Positions 1 through 19,500 are shown, counted from the first letter of the stretch. The stretch is 64,000 nucleotides of DNA from Scylla paramamosain (GCF_035594125.1 NC_087198.1:1559779-1623778); one strand, 5' to 3'. The notes: generated by a model from the sequence alone, not told the origin. Made by a program: numbers and translations.

Positions 1-5984
<5,984 letters not shown>

Positions 5985-6455
5985 CCTCGCATATGAGGAA
6001 ATTAAAGACCTTACAAGAAATCTGTCTTTTGAGTGTTTTTCATCATGTTAGGCATCAAAACGATAAATAATAAGGAACTCACTCTATGTGGGAATCCAAA
6101 AGAAAATTACTGTTTTATGTAGAAAAACGCTAAAACTGATGCAAACCAACCAATATCAAGAAGCAGAAAAACATTACCAGAATTGTATATTTTGAGTGTT
6201 TTTGAGCTTGTTACCTACAAAAAAAAAACGCGAAAATTGATACAAAGCACTCTATATTGGGAAACAAAGGGACATTGCAAGAAAAGTGTATAATGAATGT
6301 TTTAAAGTTCAAAAAAACCACAAGGCAAAAAACACAAAAACTCGTGTATATGGAGAATTTTTCTAGATACCAAAATGCCGAAACTCATGAATAAAACTAT
6401 TAATTGAGAAACAGAACAACCTTACTAAATGCGTGTCAAAAACACTAAAAGGCAA
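5985..6455 (-). repeat. Inverted island within the HOR array (copy 1)
   Basis: The satellite abruptly reads on the minus strand. Monomers appear as their complements (for example AAACCAACCAATATCAAGAAG and CAAGGCAAAAAACACAAAAA), in reverse order. Entry is at AAGGCCTCGCATATGAGG and exit at GCGTGTCAAAAACACTAAAA. The same two junctions recur at 28010-28478 and, in opposite orientation, at 37096-37560. The island's monomers belong to the HOR subfamily marked by 'cttgatattgg' and 'gagtgagttcctta'. Confidence 0.88.
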
Positions 6456-9400
6456 GTTCTTTTTTTATGTAACAAGCTCAAAAACACACAAAATATACTT
6501 TTCTGGTAATGTTATTCTATCTTTTCATATTGGTTGGTTTGCATCCGTTTTAGCATTTTTTTACGTAAATCTTTAAAAGACACGTTTTCAGTAATTTTGT
6601 TTTGGATTTCCATATAGAGTGGCTTTCATATTATCTATCGTTTTGGTGCCTAACATGCGGAAAAACACTCAAAAAAGATAGGTTTCTTTTCTTGTAAAGT
6701 CGTTAAATTTTCCCAAATAGGTGGCTTTACATACACTTTATGGTTTGGTACATAACTCCGATAAAAAGGTAAAAGTAACTTTTTCCACATAATTTTTCCA
6801 CATAATTTCCCTGAATTTTGGCAGAATTTTGGCGTCTTGGTACCTATGAACATCAATAACAAAAAAAAAAATGCTATTATTTTATTTATTTTTTTCTCTA
6901 TAAAGAGTGTTATTTGTAGGTTTTAACGTTTTGGTACTTAAAAAACTTCAAAACATTCATAATACACATTTCTCGTAATGTCCTTTCCTTTCCCAAATAT
7001 CTTTGCATGTATTTAAGCATTTTTATAGGTAATATGATGAAAAAACACTCAAAAAACACTTGTTTTTTGGTAATGTTATTCTGATTCGGCATGCATGCGT
7101 TTTAGCGATTTGGTATGTAAGGAGCTGAAAAACACTTCAAGGCAAGTTCTTGGTAAAAGTTGGTTTTATTGCAATGTAATATGATTGCCCTGCTTTTTAG
7201 TGCTTTATTGCCTAACACGCTCGAAAAAACACTCAAAAGACACTTCTGGTAATGTCATTTTTTCCAACATAAAACTACTTTCGCATGCTGTTTGGGGTTT
7301 TGCTAAGAATGTGAAAAAAAACACTCAAAATACACGCATTTGGTAATGTTGTTCTGTTTCCCAATTAGGATTGTTATTCATGAATTTCAGCATTTTGGTA
7401 TCTAAGAACTTCTTTTTATACACGAATTTTTGCGTTTTTTGCGTTGTGGTTCTTGTGAACCACAAGTTCTTTTGCCCAAAAATAAAAAAAACACTCATTA
7501 TACACGTTTCTCGTTATGTCCTTTTCTCTCATAATATGGAGTGCTTTGCATCCATTTTCGCGTTTTTTGTAGGTAACAAGCTCAAAAACACCTAAAAATA
7601 TACCTTTTTGGTAATGTTATTCTAGTTCTTCATATTGGTTGGTTTGCATCCATTTTAGCGTTTTTCTACGTAAAACACCGAAAAGACACGTTTTCAGTAA
7701 TTTTGTTTTCGATTCCCAAAGAATATTGCCAGAATTTTGGCAACTTAGTACCTGTGAAGATGAATAACAAAAAAAAAAAAAATTATATTATTTATTTATT
7801 TTTTCTCTATAAAGAGTGTTATTTGTGGGTTTTAGCTTTTTTGGTACTTAAGGAACATAAAAACACTCATAATACACGTTTCTCTTAATGTCCTTTCGTT
7901 TCCCAAACGTAAGGTTCTTTGCATGTATTTAAGCGTTTTTATAAATAACATGATCAAAAACACTCAAAATACATGTTTTTGGTAATGTTACTCTGTTTCT
8001 CCATAAAGGGTGTTTTGCATGCGTTTTAACGTTTTGGTATGTATGGAGTTAAAAAAACACTTAAAGACAAGTTCTTCGTAAAAGTTGGTTTTATTCCCAT
8101 GTAATGTGATTGTTCAGCTTTTTAGTGCTTTGTTTCATATCACGCTCAAAAACACTCAGAAGACATTTTTTGGAAATATAATTTTTTTTCCCACATAAAG
8201 CTAGTTTCGCATGTAATTTGGGATTTTCGTAACTAAGAATGTGAAAAGCACTCAAAAAACACACATTTGGTAAGGTAGTTCTGTCTCTCAATTAAAAGTG
8301 TTATTCATGCATTTCAGCATTTTGGTATGTAAGAAACTTCTATATACACGAGTTTTTTGCGTTTTTTGCCTTGTGGTTCGTGTGAAACTATAAAACACTC
8401 ATTATACACGTTTCTCGTAATGTTCTTTTGTTTCCCAATATAGAGTGCTTTCCATCCATTTTCGCATTTTTTTTAGGTAACAAGCTGAAAAACACTCAAA
8501 ATATATCTTTTTTGGTAATGTTATTCTATTTCTTCATATTGGTTGGTTTGCATCCGTTTTAGCGTTTTTCTTCGTAAATCACTGAAGAGACACATTTTCA
8601 GTAATATTGTTGAAATTGCTGAAAAAAACACTCATAAGACAGGTTTCTAGTAAAGTTGAGTAATTTCTCCATATAGGTGGCTTTGCATGCACTTCAGGGT
8701 TTTTCCAGAATTTTGGTATCTCGGTACCTATGAAGATGAAAAACAAATTTTTTTTTTCTCTCTATAATGTGTTATTTGTGAGTTTTAGCTTTTTGGTACT
8801 TAAGTAACTTAAAAACACTCATAATACACGATTTTCGTAATGTCCTTTTCTTATACAAACATAGGGTTCTTTACATGTATTTAAGCGTTTTTATAGGTAA
8901 CATGATCAAAAACACTCACAATACATATTTTTGGTAATGTTATTCTGTTTCTCCATAAAGGGTGTTTTGCAGGCGTTTTAGCGTTTTGGTATGTAAGGAG
9001 TTAAAAAACACTTAAAGGCATGTTCTTCGTAAAAGTTGGTTTTATTCCCAAGTTATGTGATTGTCCTGCTTTTTAGTGCTTTGTTGCATATCACGCTCAA
9101 AAACACTGAAAGAACATTTTTCTGGTAATGTCATTTTTTTGCCCATATAAAGGTAGTTTCGCATATAATTTCCCAATTTCGTAACTAAGAATGTGAAAAA
9201 CACTCAAAATATACCTTTTTGGTAATGTTATTCTATTTCTTCATTTTGGTTGTTTTCCATCCGTTCCACATGAAGGCAAGTTCTTGTTAAAAATTGGTTT
9301 AATTTCAATGTAATGTGATTGCCCTGCTTTTTAGTGCTTTATTGCCTAACATGCTAAAAAACACTCAAAAGACATTTTTCTGGTAATGTCATTTTTTTTC

Positions 9401-12400
9401 CCACAAAAAGCTGGTTTCGCATGTAACTTGGGGTTTTGGTAACTAAGAATGTGAAAAACACTCAAAATACTCATATTTGGTAAAATAGTTCTTTTTCTCA
9501 ATTAAAATTCTTATTCATGAGTTTCAGCATTTTGGAATGTAAGAAACTTCTTTATATACACGAGTTTTTGCGGTTATTGCCTTGTGGTTCTTATGAAACT
9601 ATAAAACACTCATTATACTCGTTTCTCGTAATGTCCATTTGCTTCCCAATATAGAGTGCTTTCCATCCATTTTCGCGTTTTTTGTAGGTAACAATTTCAA
9701 AAACTCAAAATATACCTTTTTGGTAATGTTATTCTATTTCTTCATTTTTGTTGGTTTGCTTCCGTTTTAGCGTTTTCTACGTAAAACACCGGAAAGACAC
9801 GTTTTCAGTAATTTTGTTTTGAATTCCCATATAGATTGACTTTCTTGGGTTTTATCGTGTTGGTTCTTAATATGATGAAAAATACTCATAAGACAGTTTT
9901 CTGGCAAAGACGTTTAATTTCCCCATATAGGTGGCTTTGCATGCACTTTAGGGGTTTCGTACATAACAGTCCGAAAAAAAAAAGCTAAATTTAACTTTTT
10001 TGATAATGTTCTTATTTCATATAATTTTTTTGAACTTTGCCCGAATTTTGGCATCTCTTTACCTGTGAAGATGAATAAGAATGAAAAAAAAATGTTTTTT
10101 TTTATCTATTTATTTGTTTTTTCTCAATAAGGAGTGTAATTTGTGGCTATTAGCTTTTCGTACTTAATGAACTTAAAAACACTCATAATACACGTTTCTC
10201 GTAATGCCCTTTCATTTTCCCAAAATTGGGTTCTTTGCATGTATTTAAGCGTTTTTATTGGTTACATGATCAAAAACACTGAAAATACATGTTTTTGGTA
10301 ATGTTATTTTGTTTCACCATGAAGTGCATTTTGCATGCGTTTTAGTGTTTTGGTATATAAGGAGCTCAAAAACACTAAAAGGCAAGTTCTTATTAACAAT
10401 CGGTTTTATTCCAATGTAATGTGATTGCCCTGCTTTTCAGTGCTTCTTTGCCTAACACGCTCAAAAACACCCAAAAGACATTTTTCTGGTAATGTCATTT
10501 TTTCCCACATAAAGCTGGTTTCGCATGCAATTTATGGTTTTGGTAACTAAGAATGTAAAAAAGCACTCAAAATACACACATTTAGTAAGATTGTTCTGTT
10601 TCTCAATTAAGAGTGTTGTTCATGAGTTTCAGCATTTTGGTATCTACGAAACCTATACACTAGCTTTTGCATGCTTTGCCTTATGGTTCTTTTGAACTAT
10701 AAAACACTCATTATACACTTTTCATTTTCTCCATAAAAGGTGCTTTGCATGCGTTTTAGTGTTTTCGTATGTAATGAGATCAAAAACACTCAAAGGCAAG
10801 TTCTTGGTAAAAGTTTTTATTATTCCCATGTCACGTGATTGCCCTGCTTTTTAGTGCTTTATTGCCTAACACGGGCAAAAACACTCAAAACACACTTTTC
10901 TGGTAATATCGTTTTTTTTTTTTCCACATAAAGCTAGTTTTGCATGGAATTTGGGGTTTTGCTAACTAAGAATGTGAAAAAAAACTCAAAACACAGGGTC
11001 TAGTAAGGTTGTTCTATTTCTTAATTAAAAGTGTTATTCATGAGTTTCAGCATTTTGGTATGTAAGAAACTTTTCTAATACACACATTTAGTAAGGTATT
11101 TCTGTTTCAAAATTAAAAGTGTTATTGATGAATTTCAGCTTTTTGGTATGTAAGAACTTCTTTACGTACACGAGTTTTTGAGTTTTTTACCTTGTGGTTC
11201 TTGTCAAACTATAAAACACTCATACACGTTTCTCGTAATGTCCTCTTCTTTGCCAATATAAAGTGCTTTCCATCCATTTTTCCATTTTTTGTTGGTAACA
11301 AGCTCAAAAACACATCAAAATATATCTTTTTTGTAATGTTATCCTATTTCTTCATATTGGTTGGTTTGCATCCGTTTTAGCGTTTTTCTACGTAAATCAC
11401 TGAGAAGACACGTTTTAAGTAATATTGTTCAGATTGCTGAAAAACACTCAAAAGACAGGTTTCTGGTAAAGTCGTGAAATTTCCCCATATAGGTGCATTT
11501 GCATGCACTTCAGAGTTTGTACATAACTCCGGAAAAAAGCTAAAATTATTTTTTTATAATGATTTTTTTTTTACAAAATTTCCATGAATTTTGCCAGAAT
11601 TTTGGCATCTCGGTACCTATGAAGATGAATAAGAATTTTTTTTTCTCTCTATAAAAAGTTATTTGTTGGTTTTAGCTTTTTGGTACTTAATGAACTTAAA
11701 AACACTCATAATACACGATTTTCGTAATGTCCTCTCATTTTCCAAACATAGGGTTCTTTGCATGTATTTAGGCATTTTTATAGGTAACATGATCAAAAAC
11801 ACTCAAAATACATGTTTCTGGTAATGTTATTCTGTTTCTCCATAAAGGGTGTTTTGCAAGCGTTTTAGCGTTTGGTATGTAAGAAGCTCAAAAATATGTA
11901 AAGGCAGGTTCTTGGTAAAAGTTGGTTTTATTCCTATATAATGTGATTGCCCTCCTTTTTAGTGCTTTAGTGCCTATCACGCTCAAAAACACTCAAAAAA
12001 CACGTTTTTGGTAATGTCATTTTTTTTCCCACATAAAGCTAGTTTCGCATGCAATTTTTGGTTTTCGTAACTAAGAATGTGAAAAGCACTCAAAATAAAT
12101 GCATTTCGTAAGGTTTTTCTGTATTCTTAATTAAGAGTGTTATTTCTGAGTTTCACCATTTTGGTATCTAAAAAACTTCTCCATATACACCGAGTTTTGC
12201 GATTTTTGCCTTGTGGCTGTTGTGAAACTATAAAACACTCATTATACACGTTTCTCGTAATGTCCTTTTGTATCCCAATATAGAGTGCTTTCCATCCATT
12301 TTCGCGTTTTTTGAAGGTAAGAAGCTCAAAAACACTCAAAATATACCTTTTTGGTAATGTTATTCTATTTCTCCATATTCGTTGGTTTGCATCTGATTTA

Positions 12401-15400
12401 GCGTTTTTCTACGTAAAACACTGAAATGACACTTTTTCAGTAATTTTGTGATGGATTCCCACATTGAGTGACTTCCATATTATTTATTGTTTTGGTGGCT
12501 AACATGCTGAAAAAAAAACACAAAAGACAGGTTTCTGGTAAGGTCGTTTAATTTCCCCATATAGGTGGCTTTGCATGCACTTTAGGGTTTGGTACATAAC
12601 AGTCCGAAAAAAAAAGCTAAAATTAACTCTTTTTCATAATGTTCTTTTTTCACATAATTTCCCTGAATTTTGGCAGAATTTTAGCATCTCGGTACCTATG
12701 AAGATGAATAAATAAAAATCCTATTTTTTTTTTTTTTTCTATAAATTGTGTTGTTTGTGGGTTTTAGCTTTTTGGTACTTAAAGAACTTAGAAACACTCA
12801 TAATACACGTTTCTCGAAATGTCCTTTCGTTTCCCAAACATAAGATTCTTTGCATGTATTTAAGCGTTTTTATAGGTAACATGATCAAAAACACTCAAAA
12901 TACATGTTTTTGGTAATGTTATTCTGTTTCTAAATAAACGGTGTTATGCATGCGTTTTAGCGTTTTGGTATATAAGGAGCTCAAAAACACTTGATAACAC
13001 TTGATAAAAGTTGATAAAAAAACACTTGATAAAAGTTGATTTTTTTTCCCATGTAATGTGATTGCCCTGCTTTTTAGTGCTTTATCGCATATCATGCAAT
13101 CACACTTAAAAGACACTTTTCTGGTAATATCATTTTTTTTTTCCACATATAGCTATTTTCACATAAAATTTGGGGTTTTGGTAACAAAGAATGTGAAAAA
13201 CACTCAAAATACACGCATTTGGTAAGGTTGTTCTGTTTCTCAATTTAGAGTGTTATTTTCTTTATAAAGCTTTTTGGTACTTATGGAACTTAAAAACCCA
13301 TAATACACGTTTCTCATAATGTCCTTTCGTTTCCCAGACATAGGGTTCTTTGCATGTATTTAAGCGTTTTTAGAGGTAACATGATCAAAAACACTCAAAA
13401 TAAATGTTTTTGGTAATGTTAATCTGTTTCTCCATAAAGGGTGTTTTGCATGTGTTTTAGCGTTTTGGTACATAAGGAGTTAAAAAACACTTAAAAGTTG
13501 GTTTTATTCCCATATAATGTGATTGCCCTCCTTTTTAGTGCTTTATTGCCTAACTCTCTCAAAAACCCTCAAAAGATATTTTCTGGTAATGTCATTGTTT
13601 TTTCCCACATAAAGCTAGTTTTGCATGCAATTTGGGGTTCTAATAACTAAGAATGTGAAAAACACTCAAAATATACGCATTTAGTAATGTTATTCTGTTT
13701 CTTAATTAAGAGTGTTATTCAGGAGTTTCAGCATTTTGGTATCTAAGAAACTTCTCCATATACACTAGTTTTTGCGTTTTTTGCTTCGTGGTTCTTGTGA
13801 AACTATAAAATACTCATTATACACGTTTCTCGTAATGTCTTTTTATTTCCCAATATAGAGTGCTTTGCATCCATTTTCACGTTTTTTTTTGTTGGTCACA
13901 AGCTCAAAAATACTTAAGATATACCTTTTTGGTAATGTTATTCTATTTCTTCATATTGGTCTGTTTGCATCCGTTTTAGCGTTTTTTTTTTTACGTAAAA
14001 CACTGAAAAGAGACGTTTTCAGTAATTTTGTTTTGGATTCCCATATAGAGTGACTGCCATATTATTTATCGTTTTGGTGTCTAATATGCTGAAAAAAACA
14101 CTCAAAAGACAGTTTGTAAAGTCGTTTAATTTCCCCATATAGATGGCTTTGCGTGCACTTTAGGGTTTGGTACATAACAGTCCGAAAAAAAAGCTAAAAT
14201 TAACTTTTTCGATAATGTTCTTTTATCCACATAATTTCCCTGAATTTTAACAGAATTTTGGCATCTCGGTACCTCTGAAGATAAATAAAAAAAAAAAAAA
14301 AATTATTATTTTCTTTTATTTTATTTATTATTTTTATTTATTGGTTTTTTTGTTTTTTTTTTTGTTTCTTCATAAAGAGTGTTATTTGTGGGTTTTAGCT
14401 TTTTGGTATTTAAGAAACTTAAAAACATTTATAATACATGTTTCTCGTAATGTCCTTTCGTTTCCCAATCATAGGATTCTTTGCATGTATTTAAGCGTTT
14501 TTATAGGTAACATGATGAAAAACACTCAAGGTTTTTGTAATGTTTTTGTTTTTCTCCATAAAGGATTTTTTGCATTTGTTTTAGCGTTTTGGTATGTAAT
14601 GAGCTCAAAAATATTTAACAGCAAGTTCTTGGTAAAAGTTTCTTTTATTCACATGTAATGTAATTGCCCTTCTTTCAAGTACTTTATTGCCTAACACGCT
14701 CATAAACACTGAAAAAAATTTTTCTGGGAATATAATTTTTTCCCCACATAAACCTAGTTTCGCATGCAATTTCGTATTTTGGTGACAAAGAATGTGAAAA
14801 ACACTCAAAATACACGCATTTGGTAAGGTTGTTCTGTATCTCAATCAAGAGTGTTATTCATGAGTTTCAGCATTTTGGTATCTAAGAAACTTTTGCCTTG
14901 TGGTTGTTGTGAAACTATAAAACACTCATTATACAGGTTTCTCGTAATGTCCTTTTGTTTCCCAATATAGAGTGCTTTGCATCCATTTTCGCGTTTTTTG
15001 TAGGTAAAAGGCTCAAAAACACTCAAAATATACCTTTTTGTCAATGTCATTCTATTTCTTCATATTGGTTTGTTTGCAATCCGTTTTAGCGTGTTTCTAC
15101 GTAAAACACTGAAAAGACAAGTGTTAAGTAATTTTGTTTTGGATTCCCATATAGAGTGACTTCCATGTTATTTATTGTTTTTGTGCCTAACATGCTAAAA
15201 AACACTCAAAAGACAGGTTTCTGGTAAAGTTGTTTAATTTTCTATAGATTTGGCTTTGCATGCAATTTAGGTTTTGGTACATAACTGTCCGAAAAAAAGC
15301 TAAAATTAACTTTTTATGATAATGTTCTTTTTTTCCATATAATTTCCCTGAATTTTGCTAGAATTTTGGCATCTCGGTACTTATGAAGAAGAATAACAAA

Positions 15401-15985
15401 AAAAAAAGGAAAATTCTTTTTTTTTTTCTCTATAAAGAGTGTTATTTGTGGATTTTAGCTTTTTGGTGCTTAAGGAATTTAATAATATTCATAATACACG
15501 TTTCCCAAACATAGGGTTCTTTCCATGTATTTAAGCGTTTTCATAGGTAACATGATCAAAAACACTCTAAATACATGTTTTTGGTAATGTTATTCCGTTT
15601 CTTCATAAAGGGTGTTTTGCATGCGTTTTAGTGTGTTGGTATGTTAGGAACTCAAAAACACTTGAAGGCAAGTTCTTGGTAAAAGTTGGTTTTATTCCCA
15701 TGTAAGGTGATTGCCTTGCTTTGTAGTGCTTTATTGCCTAACACGCTCAAAAACACTCAAAAGGCATATTTCTGGAAATGTCTTTTTTTTTTCTTGCCAC
15801 ATAAAGCTAGTTTCGTATGCAATTTGGGGTTTTGGTAACCAAGAATGTGAAAACACTCAAAATACACGCATTTGGTAAGGTTGTTCTGTTTCTCAATTAA
15901 GAGTGTTATTCATGAGTTTCAGGGTTTTGGTATCTAAGAATCTCAAAAACACTTATAATGCACGTTTCTCGTAATGTCCCTTTTT
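6456..15985 (+). repeat. Higher-order satellite array, segment 2
   Basis: Direct continuation of the ~1.1-kb HOR. Anchors (AATTTTGGCATCTCGGTACC-like) lie at about 6822, 7730, 8708, 10045, 11597, 12675, 14252 and 15361. Spacings vary from about 0.9 to 1.6 kb because monomers are gained or lost in individual units (for example shortened units near 7730-8708, extended ones near 10045-11597 and 12675-14252). A compact local slippage is visible at 12988-13040 (ACACTTGATAA units). No gene seen. Confidence 0.9.
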
Positions 15986-16005
15986 TTCCTCATTTAGGGT
16001 GCTTT

Positions 16006-16745
16006 CCATGCACCCTAAATTTACTAACAACACTACTAATTCCACTATCCAAGTCATTGACATATATTACAAACAACATTTGCCCTAATACTAATAATCC
16101 CTTTGTCACCCCACTCGGATTTAGAGCCGTTTATTACAACACTCTGTCGCCTGCCGCTTGGCCATGACGTTATCCAGATTACTTATAACCTTTTTCCAAT
16201 TCTTAAATACTGTGGAATATATTTCATCTGGTCCTGGTGACTTGAACTTTTCAGCTTATCTATCTCCTGTTCCACTATCTCTTTAGTTATGGTAATATCT
16301 GTCAGCTTCTCATTATCTTCTACTCTAAATATCTTGTCACTATTCGGCAAATCCTGCATGTTTTCCTGAGCAAAGATGGTTCAAAAATACTCGTTCACAA
16401 TTTTACTAATCTCCTCCCAACAACTAAGCAGGTCCCATTCTGCTGTCTTCAAGGAACTATTGTTTCTCTATTCTTCGTCTTATATGCCTGATAAAATCCC
16501 TTGGGGTCTATCTTCGCTTGGCTGGCTACCTTTAATTCATAACTATTTTTAGCTTTCCTTGTTAAACTCCTGACTTTTCTAATTCATTATATTATGGCCT
16601 TAAAACCACTTTCCCTGTCTTTAATCTCATATATACTTCTCTTTCGCCCTATGTAATGTTTTAACCTCTCATCCATTTATGATCATTTTTCTGCGATCTT
16701 ATTCTTGTGTAAGGGATGTTCCTTAACTGTCCTGAATGTAATTTA
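16006..16745 (-). pseudogene. Decayed non-LTR retrotransposon (LINE) reverse-transcriptase fragment
   Basis: The minus-strand translation gives pieces of a LINE pol protein, in order. DPKGFYQAYKTKNRETI is at 16459-16508, in the linker before the RT. FKSPGPDEIY at 16216-16245 is the conserved N-terminal RT motif. INGSKSEWGD is at 16105-16135 and MLFVIYVNDLDS at 16044-16079, followed by a VSKF-like segment. The fragment stops where the catalytic (Y/F)ADD box would follow. Frameshifts (for example just before FKSPGPDEIY), stops, and loss of most of the central RT between 16140 and 16210 make it non-functional. The GVPQGS motif is not recognisable at 16080-16104. Composition differs from the satellite on both sides. 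Clade is uncertain (CR1/Jockey-like by motif style). Confidence 0.82.
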
Positions 16746-17816
16746 TCAACGAAATATTTATTTCGCTTCTCTATAAAGGGTGTTTTGCTTGAGTTTTAGC
16801 GTTTCTGTACATAAGAACCTTTAAAACACGTTTTTAGTAATGTTATTTTGTATTCCTTTATGGAGCGCTTTCCATGCTTTTCAGCGTTTTGGTGTCTAAC
16901 ACGTTGAAAAACACTCAAAAGACACGTTGATGAAAATGTCGTTTCGTTTCCCGATAAAGGGGGCTTCCAATGCATTTTGTCTTTTGGTACTTAACAATAT
17001 GAAAAAAAAAGTTTAAGTAAAAGTTTTCGGTTGAGTTATTTTTCCATATAAAGTTCTAATCATGTGTTTTTGAGTCTGGGTACCTAGAAAGCTCAAAATC
17101 TCTTATAATACACTTTTCTCGTAATGTCCTTTCTTTTCTCCATGAAAGATGCTTTGCGTGTAATTTGGCACTTTTATACTTAACAAGCACAAAAACAATC
17201 AAAATACAAGTTTTTGGTAATGCTAATTTGTTTCTCCGTAAAGGTTGTTTTGCATGTTTTTCTGCGATTTCGGATGTAAGAAGGTGAAAAACACTCTAAA
17301 GATACTTTCTTGGTAATGTTATTTTATATTGCCAAATAGGGTGCTTTCAATGCATTTTAGTATTTTGATTCCTAACACTCAAGTAAACACTCAAAAGACA
17401 CGTTTCCTGTAATATAGTTTTGCTTCTTCATATAGGGATCTGCATGCATTATGATGTTTTGCTACATAATGTGAAAAACGCTCAAAATAAAGATTTTAGG
17501 TAATGTTCTTTTTCTCTATATAGGGTGCTATTCATCCTTTTTAGCGTTTTGGTACTTAGAAAGCTTACTTAGAAAGCTCAGAAACACAAATAAAACTTGT
17601 TTCTCCAAACGTCTTTCCATTTTCCCATAAAGATTGCTTTTGTATGTATTTTGACGTTTTGGTACATAAAAAGGAAAAAAATAACACAAAAAAACACGTT
17701 ATTGGTGATGTTCTGTTTCTCTATTAAGAGATATATAATATATTTAATTTTCATTCAGGCGGTTTAGTGTTTGGTACCTAAGAGACTCAAAACTCTGATA
17801 ATACACGTTTCTCGTA
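16746..17816 (+). repeat. Irregular ~96-bp satellite monomers (no clear HOR)
   Basis: Monomers related to the rest of the array resume right after the LINE remnant (TTCTCTATAAAGGGTGTTTTG at about 16767), but they do not follow the fixed HOR order. A short local duplication, TACTTAGAAAGCT, is at about 17552-17580. The block leads without a break into block B. No gene seen. Confidence 0.8.
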
Positions 17817-17978
17817 ATATCCTATCATTTCCTCATACAGGGTGCTTTAAATGCATTTTTAAGATGATGTATGTAACAGACTCAAAAAGACTCATAATAC
17901 ACGTTTTTGGTAATTTTTTTTTCTGTTTGGTAAGATTATTCGTGTTTGTTGCACGCGTTTTAGCGTTTTGGAACGTAC

Positions 17979-18639
17979 CTTCTCAGGTACCAAAACGCAA
18001 AAATGGAGAAAGAAAAAAACTTTACGAAAATCGTGTAATTTGAATGTTTTTCACATTGTCAGGTAGCAAAACACCATAATGCTTGCTCGCTATACGAGAA
18101 AATTAAACAACAATGTAAGAAATGTGTTTTTATGTGTTTTTCCGCGTGTTAAGCACGAAAACGCTAAATAGCATGGAAAGCACCTTACATAGAAATGCAA
18201 AATAATGTCTTTTAAGTGTTTTACACTTAAAATACATTATTTTGCATTTCATTGCAAAATAATGTCTTTTAAGTGTTTTACACTTAAAAGACATTATTTT
18301 GCATTTCTATGTAAGGTGCTTTCCATGCTATTTAGCGTTTTCGTGCTTAACACGCGGAAAAACACAAAAACACATTTCTTACATTGTTGTTTAATTTTCT
18401 CGTATAGCGAGCAAGCATTATGGTGTTTTGCTACCTGACAATGTGAAAAACATTCAAATTACACGATTTTCGTAAAGTTTTTTTCTAAAAACACATTTCT
18501 TACATTGTTGTTTAATTTTCTCGTATAGCGAGCAAGCATTATGGTGTTTTGCTACCTGACAATGTGAAAAACATTCAAATTACACGATTTTCGTAAAGTT
18601 TTTTTCTTTCTCCATTTTTGCGTTTTGGTACCTGAGAAG
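17979..18639. repeat. Nested 660-bp palindrome (inverted duplication)
   Basis: The left arm begins CTTCTCAGGTACCAAAACGC (17979) and the right arm ends GCGTTTTGGTACCTGAGAAG (18639). Long stretches between are exact reverse complements, for example GCTCGCTATACGAG near 18083 against CTCGTATAGCGAGC at 18400 and 18521. The centre consists of two adjacent smaller hairpins (about 18192-18250 and 18251-18308) built on TTTTAAGTGTTTTACACTTAAAA. The right arm carries a direct duplication of about 121 bp (starts at 18366 and 18487), so it has two copies of what the left arm has once. Confidence 0.92.
18366..18607 (+). repeat. Direct 121-bp tandem duplication in the palindrome's right arm
   Basis: AAAAACACATTTCTTACATT starts at 18366 and again at 18487. 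The following ~121 bp, including the CGTATAGCGAGCAAGCATTA landmark and the TACACGATTTTCGTAAAG end, are essentially identical in both units. The near-identity indicates a recent event relative to the divergence among monomers. Confidence 0.93.
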
Positions 18640-19500
18640 CTAAAAAAAAAAAAAAAACTCATAATACACGTTTTTTTCATGTCCTTTCGTTTCCTCATAT
18701 AGGCTGTTTTTGGTGCTTTGGTACCTAACAGGGTGTTTGCATGTATTTTGACATTTTTGTTCGTAAGAACCTAAAAAAACACTCTAAAGACACGTTTTAG
18801 TAAAGTTCTTTTGTATTCTCCTATGGGGTGCTTTCGTTGCTTCTTACTGATTTGGTGCCTAACACGCCCAAAAAATAACAAAAGACAAGTTTGTAGTGAT
18901 TTCGTTTCGTTTCTTCATATAGGTTGCTTTACATGCATGTTGGCGTTTTGGTAATTATCAATGTAAAAAAATACACGTTTTTGGTAAGTTTGTTCTTTTT
19001 CTTCAGAGCACTATTGAAGTACTGATTTGGTACTTAAGAAAGTAATAAAAAAAAACAAAACAAAAAAAAAATTCTCGTAATGTCCTTTTTATTTTCATAT
19101 ACAGGGTGATTTGTTTGATGACAGGCGATTTTGTACATAATAAGCTCAAAAAAAAAAAAATACACGTTTTTGGTTAATGTATTCTGTTTCTCTATATATG
19201 GAATTTTCATACGTTTTTAAAGTCGTTTCATATATCTATATATGGGTCTTTGCATGAATTTTGGCTTTTTGGTAACTAACAATGTCATAACACTCAAAAT
19301 GCACGTTTTTTTTTTGGCAGTATTGTTCTGTTTCTCCATATAGAGTGTTTTCATACGTTTTACCCTTTTGATACTAAGAAAATAAAAAAAACACTCATAA
19401 TGCACGTTTCTCGTAATGTCTTTTAATTTTTCCCATATAGGGTATTTCCGATTCATTTAGGCGTTTTTTTACGTAACAATCTTACAAAAGACTCAAAATA

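Larger units (their letters stand above)
17817..19500 (+). repeat. Satellite block B: second copy of block A, with palindrome insertion
   Basis: Sequence from CTATCATTTCCTCATACAGG onward matches block A from position 2, landmark for landmark: the doubled 'gactcaaaaagactca', TTCGTGTTTGTTGCACG, CGTATAGCGAGCAAGCATTA, then the CTAACAGGGTGTTTGCATG and TTCGTTGCTTCTTACTGATT segments. The match is interrupted at 17979-18639 by a foldback structure that block A lacks. The block ends inside a monomer near 19505, where HOR monomers begin. Confidence 0.85.
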
